Origin: CAVUCH01 sp963739995
GTDB lineage: Bacteria; Acidobacteriota; Vicinamibacteria; Vicinamibacterales; JAENWD01
Reading direction: 5' to 3'
DNA length: 64,000 nucleotides
NCBI GenBank assembly: GCA_963739995.1
Contig: CAVUCH010000021.1
Coordinates: forward strand, 62,001-126,000
The position numbers and the translations under genes were made by a program. A model generated the notes under the pieces. That model ran no database searches, was not told the origin of the DNA, and worked only from the letters and a program-made list of their open reading frames with translations. Below, piece by piece: positions 1 to 9,765 of the stretch (the first letter of the stretch is position 1; every line of letters begins with the position of its first letter).

Positions 1-2507
1 AAGTCCCGGCGCAGCCGGAACCGCTCGCCCATGCGCGGCAAGGACGGATCCTCGCTGCGGCTGGCGAAGTGCGTCGCGGGGTACACATACGCGCGCCGCG
101 TCCGCCGGACGGTGAACCGCATCGCGTGCTCCACGCGTCCACGCGCCACCTCGTCGTAGCGCACGATCGCCGGGAAGATGGGGAGACCGGCGGCATCGGC
201 GGACGTCCACCGCTCGGGGCGCAGACGATTCGAGCGCAGATCGAACGTGCTGGCCTGCGACGCTTCCCACCCGGCATCGGTCCGCCGCGCCTGCCAGAAC
301 TCGTGCACCAGACCCCGCGCGGGGTCCACGACAATCAGATGCCGGTCTCCCGTGCCATGCTGCTGCAGGTCCCGCAGCGTGCTCCCCGGCTTCGGCAGCG
401 CGCCGGCATCCTCGTTCTTCGCCATCGGCCAGTTCTCGATCGGCGCGTTCTCAGGGATCGGAAACGGGCCCGGATCCGACTCCTTCGGGTACGTCGTGAT
501 CTGTACGGGCACTCCGGGTTGATCCGGAGGAACGATGACGAAATTCATGTCGAGGTTGAACCCGAGCGGCTTCTCCGCACCGATTGAGGCGACGATCGTG
601 GCGGATTGGGGGTGCAGCGGCCTCTCCGCGATCTTCTCGCGCCAGGGACTGTCGGGTGGGAAGATCTGCATCGTGCTCAGGATGCGATCGGCGTCCGGAG
701 TGTCGAACAGCACCGGTTGCCGAACCTCGGGTGCCGTCGCCGCCCGCGGGCCGCTCGCGATCGCACGCGCGAGCTTCAGGCGTGCGGCATCGTACGGGTC
801 GCCGCGTTCGGGAAAGCTGACCGTCGCGCCCGCGTCCGAGAACACGCGCGGCACGATATCGCGAAGGACCTCGTCCACGAGGCCGGTGAGTCCGCGTGTG
901 CGGGCCAGCGCCAGGTACTGCTGGTCCTGCAGCCCCCGCCGGAGGTTCGCGAGCTGAACCGTCGAAATCGGGCCGCGGATGCCGCGGTCCTGATCGGGGT
1001 GCAGCGTGTCTTCTCCCGGGTAGAGCAGCACGCCGTCCCCGTGGATGTAACCCTGGTCGTCGATGGGCTTGTTCGGCTGTCCCCGGTTGTCGAAGGTGAT
1101 GCTCTCGGCCCACACGTTCTGGGTGCGCTCGCCGCGCTTCTGCGAATTGTGGCGCCAGTGCACGGCGTGCCAGTAGAAGTAGACCCGCACGTCATGCTTG
1201 ACGCCGGCCCAGATGATTGCGCGGGCGTCGGTCGCCGGCGCGTCGATCGTGATGGCGCCGCCCGCCGGCCGGCCGCCGTTGTAGAACCAGTACTCGCGGC
1301 CGCGGGCCCGCTCCTGGCGGGCGCGCTCGATCTTGAAGCCGGACGGTCCCGAACACCAGATGTCGATCGCCGGCGCGAGCGCGTCCACGTATTCGTGCGT
1401 GACGAAGATCGGCAGCGCGCGGCCGACGCCGGGGTTCGAGTGGACGTTTTCGGCGAGCCGCAGGATGCGCGGATAGTCGGGCGGGCGCGGCTCGTCGGGC
1501 ATGTAGAGGAACGTCAGTGCCTTCGGCAGCAACTGCCGCAGAAACGCCATCCAGGCATCCGCATGCGACCACGCACTCGAACGGTCGTCGTACTCACGGC
1601 CCGGCCCGTAAAAGGATGCGGGCACGATCACGTTCCCGATACCCTGCCCTGGCCCCTCGTAGTGCCTCGTGCGGGTAAAATCCGTGCCGGTGAACCGCCC
1701 GAGCGCGGCCCGCGCCGTCGGGATGTCGTATGCGTGCACCAACTCGATGCGCTGGCGGTGGGCGAAGCGGTGGTACTCCGCATCCATGTTGCGGCCGTGG
1801 TACAGCTCCGGCTGATCGCTGGCGTAGTACACCATTGCGTGGAGGCTGTTCTCGTCCGGCAATGCGAAGTCGAAGAGCTCGAGCGAGAGGGGCAGCTCTT
1901 CCCGGTGGCCATCCGCGGTCACGGCCAGACGGCCCTGGTACGTGCCGGCTGGGCGATCGCGTCCGGTGTAGATCTCGATCCAGATCGCCTGGTTCTGACT
2001 GGCGCCGACCGGCACGGGAAAGCCACCGCGCCCCGCACGCGCGTTCTCTGGAACGAGCTGCACAGGCTTCCAGCCGACCGCATTGGCCGGCGCAGCGGCG
2101 GACCCGGGCTCCCATACCCAGCTCGCGCGTGACGGGGTCGTCACGTGCATGTAGTTGACGGAGAAGAGCTGAATGGGACGATTGACGCTGTCGCTGGGGT
2201 CCTCGGCCGGCGGGCGGTATGCAATGGTGTCCGAGCCGGACCTCAGCTCGGGCAGCCCGACGGAGAGCGCGCGGATGCCGTTGCCACCCGCCTCTACGAT
2301 CAGCTGGAACGCCACGATCTCATTTCTCGCGGCGAACAGCCTGACCGCCGTGCCGTCCCACACTGCATTGCCGCGGCGACCGGGATGGGTGAGTTCGTCT
2401 CGATCGACCTTGTCACCATCACCGATCGCCCAGACGGCCCGGACATCCGCCGACACGGTGCCGCATCCCACGACCCAGAGCACGGCCGCCAGAACAATCC
2501 GTCTCAC
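1..2507 (-). CDS. DUF4091 glycosidase-like exported protein, 3' end beyond window
   Basis: An uninterrupted minus-strand frame starts at GTG 2507, behind GGGAGG about 7 bases upstream, and leaves the window at base 1 without a stop (835 codons visible). The N-terminus (RRIVLAAVLWVVGCG) is signal- or lipoprotein-like. Residues ~20-220 resemble the beta-rich N-terminal part of GH123-like proteins (AARNEIVAFQLIVEA, IWIEIYTGRDRPAGTYQG). Residues ~225-560 resemble the DUF4091 barrel (LTFLYMPDEPRPPDYPRIL, then IDIWCSGPSG and YWFYNGG). From ~590 a second region begins (FDTPDADRILSTMQIFPPD, later AYVYPATHFASRSEDPSLPR), which I associate with uncharacterised secreted acidobacterial proteins. It lies 83 bases behind the DUF5107-TPR gene on the same strand. 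A role in extracellular glycan breakdown is inference; no substrate can be read from the sequence. Confidence 0.8.
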   Translation of the reverse strand, partial: MRRIVLAAVLWVVGCGTVSADVRAVWAIGDGDKVDRDELTHPGRRGNAVWDGTAVRLFAARNEIVAFQLIVEAGGNGIRALSVGLPELRSGSDTIAYRPPAEDPSDSVNRPIQLFSVNYMHVTTPSRASWVWEPGSAAAPANAVGWKPVQLVPENARAGRGGFPVPVGASQNQAIWIEIYTGRDRPAGTYQGRLAVTADGHREELPLSLELFDFALPDENSLHAMVYYASDQPELYHGRNMDAEYHRFAHRQRIELVHAYDIPTARAALGRFTGTDFTRTRHYEGPGQGIGNVIVPASFYGPGREYDDRSSAWSHADAWMAFLRQLLPKALTFLYMPDEPRPPDYPRILRLAENVHSNPGVGRALPIFVTHEYVDALAPAIDIWCSGPSGFKIERARQERARGREYWFYNGGRPAGGAITIDAPATDARAIIWAGVKHDVRVYFYWHAVHWRHNSQKRGERTQNVWAESITFDNRGQPNKPIDDQGYIHGDGVLLYPGEDTLHPDQDRGIRGPISTVQLANLRRGLQDQQYLALARTRGLTGLVDEVLRDIVPRVFSDAGATVSFPERGDPYDAARLKLARAIASGPRAATAPEVRQPVLFDTPDADRILSTMQIFPPDSPWREKIAERPLHPQSATIVASIGAEKPLGFNLDMNFVIVPPDQPGVPVQITTYPKESDPGPFPIPENAPIENWPMAKNEDAGALPKPGSTLRDLQQHGTGDRHLIVVDPARGLVHEFWQARRTDAGWEASQASTFDLRSNRLRPERWTSADAAGLPIFPAIVRYDEVARGRVEHAMRFTVRRTRRAYVYPATHFASRSEDPSLPRMGERFRLRRD

Positions 2508-2546
2508 AGTGACTCCTCCCGAGCACCCCCGTTTCGGTCCCGTGGG

Positions 2547-2564
2547 GCAGGGCTGCAGCCCTGC
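2547..2564. repeat. REP-like palindrome GCAGGGCTGCAGCCCTGC
   Basis: A perfect 18-base palindrome preceded by GTGGG lies between the DUF5107-TPR stop (2591) and the next start (2507). It belongs to the dispersed family with a GGGCT..AGCCC core also seen at 18792, 32727, 37349 and 59318. It could act as a 3' mRNA hairpin. There is no T tract, so a classical terminator is not supported. Confidence 0.6.
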
Positions 2565-2590
2565 AGGACACTGCTGCGCGGCGTACCACA

Positions 2591-5500
2591 TCATCTGAGG
2601 GCCTCGCGCGCGAGATGGTGGGACAGACCGTGGTCCGGCAGCAGGAACACCGCCCGGAACTGCTCGACGGCCTCGCGCTCGCGTCCAAGCGCGCGAAGCA
2701 CACGGCCTCTGGCGAGCGCCACCAGGCCAGGCGAACCGGTGCCGCTCTCCATCTGAGCTGCCGCCTGCCGGTTGGCCGATTCGAGCGCCGGGCGCCAGGC
2801 GGCCGGATCGACCGGTCCCACCAGCGCAGCCGCTTCGTACGCATCCGCGACGTCCACCGCGGCGCGCCCGCGTGCCCGTCGCTGCAGCGGCGTCACCCGC
2901 TTCCGGGCGGCCGCCCGCGCGCCGCAGCGATCTTCGATCCGTGCTGTCGCGATTTCGAACCGCGGCCCTCCGAGCAGCGCGCGGACTCCTGCGGCCGTGA
3001 ATCCCGCCAGTGGCGGCGCGTCGCGCATCTGCTGCAGCGCTCCCAAGGCCTGCTTGCAGTCGTTGCTTTCAGCGAGCGTTCGGGCGCGCTGCAGCTTCAC
3101 CTCGAGCGCCGCCCGCTGCAGGTCGGTCGAACCCTCCTCCCGAGGAAAGAACCGGTTCGCAAACAGACGGTCTGCTTCAGTGAACCGCCCGCTTTCGGCC
3201 AATGCGAGCGCGAGCTTCTGCACGACCACCGGAGGAGCGCCGGACGGGTTCGGGTAGCGCTGCAGCATGGCCACGCGCGACGACGGCGGGCGCCCGAGGC
3301 GGCTCATGACGGCATCCAAACCCGCGTACACGTCCCTGTTCGCCGGATCGACGGCGACACCTTCTGAGAGGACCGCTTCGGCACGGTCCGGCCGGCGCAG
3401 CCCGAAGAACCACGCGTACCCGAGGTTCCGGTGCAGCGTTCCGAAGCGGGCCCCGGCCTGCCGCACACGCTCCCACTCCTGGACGGCCTCCGCGACCATG
3501 CCTCCTGATAGATACAGCGCACCCAGGAGAAACCTCGCCGTCGAATCGCTGGCGTTCGACGTGAGCGCCGCCCGCAGCACGGTGGCGGTGAGCGGACGGT
3601 TGGGAAAGACGTAGTCGGTGGCGAGACCGGAGGCGCGCAGGTAGTCGGGTGCGCCTGAACGACCCAGTCGATCACGGCAATACCCGCGGTAGTACGACAC
3701 GAGGACGTGGTCCTGTGGCGCCACCGCGCCGGGCTCGCGCTCGAGGACCGGCACCGCCGGATAGTCCCGGTCGAGCAGGTCGAGTGCGTGGGCGAACGCC
3801 CCGATTCGCATGTACTCGCCCGCGACGTCGAGCACACGCTGCGGCTCGGCGCCGAGATGGCGCCAGAGTGCCGGATCGTCTTCGCCGAGGGCGGCACGCT
3901 CGACCCGCAGGAAAGCAAGTGCCGGATCGAGCGCGGATGACGCTGCGGCCTGTCGGCGGGCCGCAGCGCCATCACCGGCAAGCCGGAGCACGGCCGTGTG
4001 CAGCGCGCCGATGCGGGAGTCGTCCGGCGCCCTGCGCAGCAGCTCCTGGAGGTGGACGAGCGATGAGCGCACGTCGCCCTCCCGTGCCAGCGAACGTGCC
4101 AGCTGCAGGCAGGCAGCGCGGCGGAGCGGGCCGAACCGATGCCCGCGTTCCAACTGTTCGCGCGCGAGGGTCCCCTCGCCCGCACCGTCGTACGCGAGTC
4201 CGAGGTAATAGTGCGTCTCCGAGTCATTGCTCGTGCGCCACAACGCCTTGCCGAGGAGCCGAATCGCGTCCTGGTATTGCCTCAACGTGACCGCCAGCCG
4301 CCCGGCCGCCTTGTTCAGGAGGAAGCTGTCGGGAAAGCGTGCGAGTCCCTGCCGGTACGTGGTTGCGGCCACGAGCAGCTTGCCATCCAGTTCCTGCTCT
4401 TCGCCGGCCGCGGCGACGTCCGCTTCCCCCCGGCGGCCGGCGGGCCGAGGCTGGTACGCAGTCTGCGGTCCGACGCTCACCTCGTCTCCGGAAATGCCTT
4501 CGTACTCGCCTTCGACGTGCCGCAGCAGCATCGCCCCGGTGTTGTCCGTCAGCTCAATCGTGTACGGATCCGAAGCGGTCAGGTGGGCGTACGACTTGAT
4601 GAAAGTCGCGGCGGGTCCGAGATCGAGGGCCTCTTCTGCCACGTTCTGCGTGCCCACGGATATCCGCAGCCGTGCCCCGCGGAGCTCGCGCGTGACGTTC
4701 AGCGCGATCTCGAGTGCCCGCCCGGTCGTGCGCCCGACACGCACGACTGCGTCCGTGGTCGCCCGGGTGAAGGGACCGATGCCCCGGACTGGGACCCAGT
4801 GCTCGGTGAAGCGGATGGATTCCTGCGGCTGTAGAAACGCGTAGGTCTCCTGGTTGCGGAACAGGCCGGCCTGCAGCTCGACGTAGGCGCTGCGGTTGTC
4901 GGAGAGCGCGTCGCGCCACGACAGTCCGTCCGCATCCACGCCCCACGACCACACCTTCTTCGTCGGCAGGTCGGCAGGCGAGGCCACGTGGGCCACCCCG
5001 GTATCGCTGCGGGGGTGATACACGCCGATGAACGGTTCGCGGCTGCCGTAGGTGAACATCGACACCGGCCCAGCCGTCTGGTTCCGGATCACGCTCAGGT
5101 CCCGGCCTTCGGCATCCACGGGCCACGGATCGATGCGCGTGAACCCGTGCGATGCCATGAAGCGCGTCGGGTAGATCAGGCGCGAGTCGTCGCCGACCTC
5201 CACGGCCGCGTTCGTCCACCAGTAGAACCGGCGCCGCACGTCGCTCGGGTTCTCGAGGGTGACGTCCTGGTCGAGCACCGCACGTCCAGGCTGCAGGGTG
5301 AGCTGCACACGCCACGCGGTGCCATATACGCGGTCGGTATTGCCGACCCAGATGGATGCGCTCCCGTCGGCGCTGGTGCTCGTGGCGAAGTCGACCGGTG
5401 ATATCGACATCCAGTTGTGCGAGACCGGGAAGTTGAACTCGATGCCGAGGGCGGCCCACGCGCCGCGATATCCGATCAGGGCCTTCTTGATCGACGGGTT

Positions 5501-5842
5501 CGCATAGAACATCTCGCGCCCGCTGATCTTGTCGATGCAGCTGTACAGGTGCCCCCCCAGATCGGGCAGCACCGTGACGCGCAGGTACTCGTTTTCCAGG
5601 TGCAGCGTGCGCCACGTTTCGGTGCGGCGCTCGTTCGTGAGCGTGTCGCGGATCGTGTACGGGTAGTTGAAGCGGTCCGTCACGAAGAGGTCGAACGGGG
5701 GATTGGGGTTGGGCGGCCCCTCCTGGTACGTGGGCAGGGATATCGTTGCTTCCCACACACGTACCGGCTGCGCTGCGGCGGAGGGATGGGCCGCCGCGAT
5801 CGCGACCACGAGCGCGAGAGCGAGGCAGGCCTGGTAGATCAT
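2591..5842 (-). CDS. exported DUF5107 protein with TPR repeats
   Basis: This encodes 1083 residues when started at ATG 5842 (MIYQACLALALVVAIAAAHPS), which gives a clean Sec signal peptide. The frame is open upstream to 6016, but that part is not signal-like. Residues ~35-400 carry a DUF5107-type galactose-mutarotase-like domain (TWRTLHLENEYLRVTVLPDLGG is split around 90-110; SGREMFYANPSIKKALIGYRG and FNFPVSHNW follow). The remainder is alpha-helical with repeated TPR signatures (SETHYYLGLAYDGAGEGTLA, LHRNLGYAWFFGL). The ribosome-binding site is weak. It sits between the TonB receptor and the DUF4091 gene on one strand, so periplasmic sugar binding or processing is plausible. No catalytic residues were identified. 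Confidence 0.85.
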   Translation of the reverse strand: MIYQACLALALVVAIAAAHPSAAAQPVRVWEATISLPTYQEGPPNPNPPFDLFVTDRFNYPYTIRDTLTNERRTETWRTLHLENEYLRVTVLPDLGGHLYSCIDKISGREMFYANPSIKKALIGYRGAWAALGIEFNFPVSHNWMSISPVDFATSTSADGSASIWVGNTDRVYGTAWRVQLTLQPGRAVLDQDVTLENPSDVRRRFYWWTNAAVEVGDDSRLIYPTRFMASHGFTRIDPWPVDAEGRDLSVIRNQTAGPVSMFTYGSREPFIGVYHPRSDTGVAHVASPADLPTKKVWSWGVDADGLSWRDALSDNRSAYVELQAGLFRNQETYAFLQPQESIRFTEHWVPVRGIGPFTRATTDAVVRVGRTTGRALEIALNVTRELRGARLRISVGTQNVAEEALDLGPAATFIKSYAHLTASDPYTIELTDNTGAMLLRHVEGEYEGISGDEVSVGPQTAYQPRPAGRRGEADVAAAGEEQELDGKLLVAATTYRQGLARFPDSFLLNKAAGRLAVTLRQYQDAIRLLGKALWRTSNDSETHYYLGLAYDGAGEGTLAREQLERGHRFGPLRRAACLQLARSLAREGDVRSSLVHLQELLRRAPDDSRIGALHTAVLRLAGDGAAARRQAAASSALDPALAFLRVERAALGEDDPALWRHLGAEPQRVLDVAGEYMRIGAFAHALDLLDRDYPAVPVLEREPGAVAPQDHVLVSYYRGYCRDRLGRSGAPDYLRASGLATDYVFPNRPLTATVLRAALTSNASDSTARFLLGALYLSGGMVAEAVQEWERVRQAGARFGTLHRNLGYAWFFGLRRPDRAEAVLSEGVAVDPANRDVYAGLDAVMSRLGRPPSSRVAMLQRYPNPSGAPPVVVQKLALALAESGRFTEADRLFANRFFPREEGSTDLQRAALEVKLQRARTLAESNDCKQALGALQQMRDAPPLAGFTAAGVRALLGGPRFEIATARIEDRCGARAAARKRVTPLQRRARGRAAVDVADAYEAAALVGPVDPAAWRPALESANRQAAAQMESGTGSPGLVALARGRVLRALGREREAVEQFRAVFLLPDHGLSHHLAREALR

Positions 5843-5971
5843 TCGGCTCGGGAAGATCGCTGCGTGGCGGCTGCGGAGTGTAGCCCGGTGCATCGGTTGG
5901 TCAGGAAACCGCAGTGTGGAGAGAGAGTGGCCGGCTCTCGGGGGGTGCTCAGCTGTCGAGACATGGGGCGC

Positions 5972-6052
5972 CGGCACTTCAGTGCCGTCGGACGAAGCGA
6001 CGGCGGCGGCCCACATGGCATAAGCGTGCCGGGACTGAGAAGCCCCGGCACG
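5972..6052. repeat. two REP-like hairpins upstream of the DUF5107 gene
   Basis: Two inverted repeats lie in the 274-base gap between the TonB receptor and the DUF5107 gene. At 5972-5987 there is CGGCACTTCAGTGCCG, with the CTTCAG centre shared by other palindromes in the window. At 6025-6052 GTGCCGGG pairs with CCCCGGCAC across a short loop. They may be REP-type elements or mRNA stabilisers at the receptor's 3' end. Confidence 0.5.
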
Positions 6053-6093
6053 CCATGGCGCTGCCGTTACGCGGGACCAGCCGACGACGGCGA

Positions 6094-6118
6094 AGCCCCC
6101 GCACCTCGTGCGGGGGCT
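6094..6118 (-). terminator. GC-rich stem-loop overlapping the TonB receptor stop
   Basis: An 11-bp perfect stem (6094-6104 with 6108-6118, loop CTC) overlaps the TAG stop of the TonB receptor at 6117-6119. No U tract follows on the minus strand, so this may be a weak terminator or a 3'-end protecting hairpin that reduces read-through to the DUF5107 gene. Confidence 0.5.
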
Positions 6119-9100
6119 AGAATGTGGCGCGTAAGCCTAATCGAACGACTCGTCCAGACGCGAATCCCTCCGTGTTGCCTATCGAGTCGGCCCCCAGCAC
6201 GCCTGTCGTGCCGTTATTGGGGTCCCCGTCGATCAGGTAAGACGTCAGATCGACGAAGCCACTCCCATACTCCGGGAAGAACTGCGGGTGATTGAAGGCG
6301 TTGTCGAGCAGCGCCGAGAACTGCAGCCGGAAACGATCGCGCGTCAGCACGTCCTTGTAGAACGCAAAGTTCGCGACCCACGTGCCCGGCCCTTTCAGGC
6401 TGCCCTTCTTCGCGTTGTCCGAGGATCCCCTCGGCGGGGATGGCATAGGCCGTCTGGTCGAAGAATGCCTCACGCGATCCGCCGGCGTTGGGATCCTTGA
6501 TCTGGTCAGGCCGCCAGGCGCAGCAGAAGAAGTTGCCGAGGCCGTCGAGCGGCTTGCCCGTGTTCCAGGGGCTCGTCGTGTAGAAGCCGCTGAAGAACGG
6601 CGTCAGGTTCTGCCCGCTTCGCGCCTGGAACAGCGCCGAGACGGTCCAGCCGCCGAACAGCGCGTCTGCCCACCCCGACATGTTCGCGCCATGCGCGCGG
6701 CCGCGGCCCGACGGGAACGTCCCACGTCGCATTCGCCACGACCCGGTGCTTGACCACGTTCGGATCGGGACCCCGGTCCTTTTCGATGTCATAGGGGTCG
6801 AACTGCACCGGCCCGATGGTGCTGTTGCCCGTATCAGGGGCGTTGCTGTCGGAGTGCGCCAGCGTGTAGGCCGCATTGATCGCAAAACCCTGCCGATAGC
6901 GCCGCAGCACTTCGAACTGCGCCGCGTGGAACTGGCCCTCGCCCGTGTTTCCCACGATGTCCATGTAGAAGCCGTACGGGGCGAACGGCAGGCGCGCGAG
7001 ATCGTCGGGGTTGCTGCTGTCGAACGGCACCGTGCTCACCGGCATGGTGTTGAAGTCGCGATCCACGAGCAGCTTGCGCATCGTCGAGCCGAGGTAGCTC
7101 ACGCGGACGCCGAAGTCGCCCGGGAGCTCGCGTTCCAGGGTGAGGTTGTACTGGTAGATGTCGGGGCTCTCGAGGTCCGGGTCGATCCCCTGGTTGCCGA
7201 AGTCGGCAGGATCGACGAACGGTTCTCCCGCCTGAGAAGCCATTGCGCAGTCCGCCGCCTCGTCGCGAGTTGATGTACCGGAACTCATTGCGTCGCCAGC
7301 AGGTCTCGAATGCCCTGCACGGCCACGGTCGGGTGAAACAGGCCGAAACCGCCACGCAGCACGGTCTTGTTGCTCTCGTCCGAGCCGCCAGGCGAAGCCC
7401 ACCCGGGGGCTGAAGTTGTTCTTGTCCGTGTTGATCAGCGTCTCTGGCAGCCCCGCTTCGGTCCGCCGTGAGCGTCCGGTCGAGCGCGATCAGTCCCGGC
7501 GGCAGCTTGGCCGCGACCTCCTCGTTCGGCACGACGTGGTGGCCTCCGTCAACCGGCTGGAAGTTCGCAAGCGTGTCTGCCCTTCTCGTGCCAAGCGCCC
7601 ACGATCTCGTAGCGCAGGCCCAGGAACAACGTCACGTTCTTGTTGAGCTTCCAGTCGTCCTGCACGAACGTCGCGATGTCGTTGGAGTGGCCATCCAGAG
7701 CGCCCCGCGGTTGGTCACGTGGTCCCGAACATCGAACGGTACGCCGAGGAGAAAATCGGTGAACGGATTCCCCGTCACGCCAGCGCCGCGGAATCGATAC
7801 TGCCCCCGGAAATTCACGCCGAAGCCGAACCCGTCCGTTCGCCATGTTGCGGGTCCAGAGGCCGCCCGCTTTCAGCGAGTGGGCGCTCTTGATCCACGTG
7901 AGGTTGTCGCTGAGCGAGAAGGCGTTCTGGCGAAGCGTGCGGTCCACGTTCCGTTGGGCGTCGGCAATGCTCGTGGGCACCGGCCGGCTCGTCGGCCCCG
8001 TGAACTGGAACGACGGAAACCCGAGCCGATCGTGTCCCAGGCTCGGAGCGTTCTCGAGGCCGAGCTGGGACGCGACGTCCGCGGCCGTGAATGTGCTCTG
8101 CCGCTTCGAGTTGTCGTAGTTGTAGCCCGCCCGGAACTCGTTGACCATCGTCGACCCCGAGAATCTTCGTCCATCCGCCGATCGCCGACGCGGTGTTGAG
8201 CTGCGTATCGAGCGTGGGCAGGTTCGTGAACGCGTTGCCTCCCTCGAAGATGATGTTGCTCGGATCGCGGTGCTGGAAGCTGCCGCGGAGGAACAGCGAA
8301 TCGTTCTTCGATGCTTCGGCATCGACGCCTGATGTCTCGCCCGGTGCCGTTTGCGCGTCTGCGGGACGAACTGCTGAAACATGCCATAGCCGTTTGCGAT
8401 TGGTCCCGCGGTTGGGCAGCGGATAGAAGAAGTCCATGACCGACTTCGCCGCCGGGTCGATGCGGCCTGCGGGAATCATCTGATTGGCGAATGGCTCACC
8501 CGTGTCCGGGTCGATGGGGTTGATCGCCGTGCCGCGGAAGTCGCCATTGCGCATCGCCTCGGTGGGGACGTTCGCGCGCGAGCCGCCGTAGATAGCCTTG
8601 TCGTTCGAACCCTCGTAGTTCCCGTAGAAGAACAGCTTGCCGCCGATCAGCGGCCCGCCGAGGCTGCCCCCCACCGGTGCTCGTGGGTGTCGGAGAGCGG
8701 ATCGCCGCGCTCCACGCCCGCCAGCGTCTGGTTGTAGGTGAGGGCATTCAGGCTGTCGTTGTTGAAGTCGTAGAACGAGGTGCCCCGATACTGAGTGCCG
8801 CCTCGCTTCGTCGTGATCACGACGCCGGCGAGGCCTCCGTACTCGGCGCTGTAGGAGTTCGAGAGCACCTGAACTTCAGACACGGCGTCCAGGCCGGGCG
8901 CGGAGTTGCCCACCGTCCCGAAAATGGCGTTGGTCGATGCCTGGCCATCCTGGATGTACGACACGCCGTAGGTCTTGCCGCCGAGGAACTGAATATCGGT
9001 GCCGCTGCCGCCCACGACGTTCGGGTTCAGGAGCAGGAATGACTGAACGTCCCGCGTATCGCGGGGCAGATCGCGGAGCTGCTGCTCGTCGAGGCCGCGG

Positions 9101-9549
9101 CTGATTGCCTGGCTGTCGAGGGTGATGTTGTTGGCCCCCTCGGCTGACACGGTGATCGTCTCGTTCACCGCGCCCACCTCCAGAGCGATGTCAGCCAGGG
9201 CGGTCGCCGCCGCACGCACGAGGATGCCCGTTCGTTCGGCCTTCTTGAAGTTTGCGGCAACGACCTCGATGCGGTACGTCCCCGGCCTGAGATTGGAGGC
9301 CTCGTATCGACCCTCCGTGTCGGTATCGCTGTTCCGAACTGCGCCCGTGGCCTCGTCGACGATCAGCACCGCGGCCCCGCTCACGGCGGCCCCCTGCGGA
9401 TCGGCCACCGTACCGCGGATGGTTCCGAGGAAGGATTGCGCGAGAGCCGGAGTCGCAACCGAGAAGATGATCAGCGGCACCCACGTCAGTACGCGACGGA
9501 GCGCACCCCGCCGCGCGTCGACGGCGGGAGCGAAAGCCTGTGTTCGCAT
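6117..9549 (-). pseudogene. SusC-like TonB-dependent receptor, multiply frameshifted
   Basis: The frame begins at ATG 9549 behind GAGAGGAGAGGAA and encodes a signal peptide (LTWVPLIIFSVATPALAQ), a carboxypeptidase-regulatory domain (FLGTIRGTVADPQGAAVSGA), and a plug region (GGKTYGVSYIQDGQ, EYGGLAGVVITTKRGGTQYR). Barrel segments then continue to the terminal VVRLGLRATF. Coding passes among all three frames roughly ten times between ~8690 and 6420, for example near 8690, 8180, 7810, 7720, 7560, 6700 and 6425. Each time it resumes at the homologous point of the family. About 1140 residues are recoverable, the normal length for this family. It is either decayed or, more likely, carries assembly indels or collapsed paralogues. 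No SusD partner is present. The predicted role is outer-membrane uptake of a large ligand, probably a glycan. Confidence 0.75.
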
Positions 9550-9765
9550 CGTGTTCCTCTCCTCTCGTCGATCGTCATCTCGACGATCGAGCGTGCGGCC
9601 GAGCCACCCTGCGGGACGCGGCTCAGTGCACCTGCCGACCAGCCGCTGCACGCACAATAAGCTGAGCGAATGTGCACCTTTGCTTCCGCCAGTGTCAACG
9701 GTTTTGTGATGCGTGCTAATCAGCTTGAGCAACGTATCCGTACTGGCTACTCTCACTCGACATTC

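Noticed and set aside
606..2132. 508-codon plus-strand open frame opposite the DUF4091 gene
   Set aside because: Arg/Val/Leu-rich antisense shadow typical of high-GC DNA. The minus strand encodes a coherent signal peptide and domains over the same bases.
9669..9698. TTGACA (minus, 9698-9693) as a -35 box for the first TonB receptor
   Set aside because: No acceptable -10 at 16-18 bases; only the -35-like hexamer is visible.
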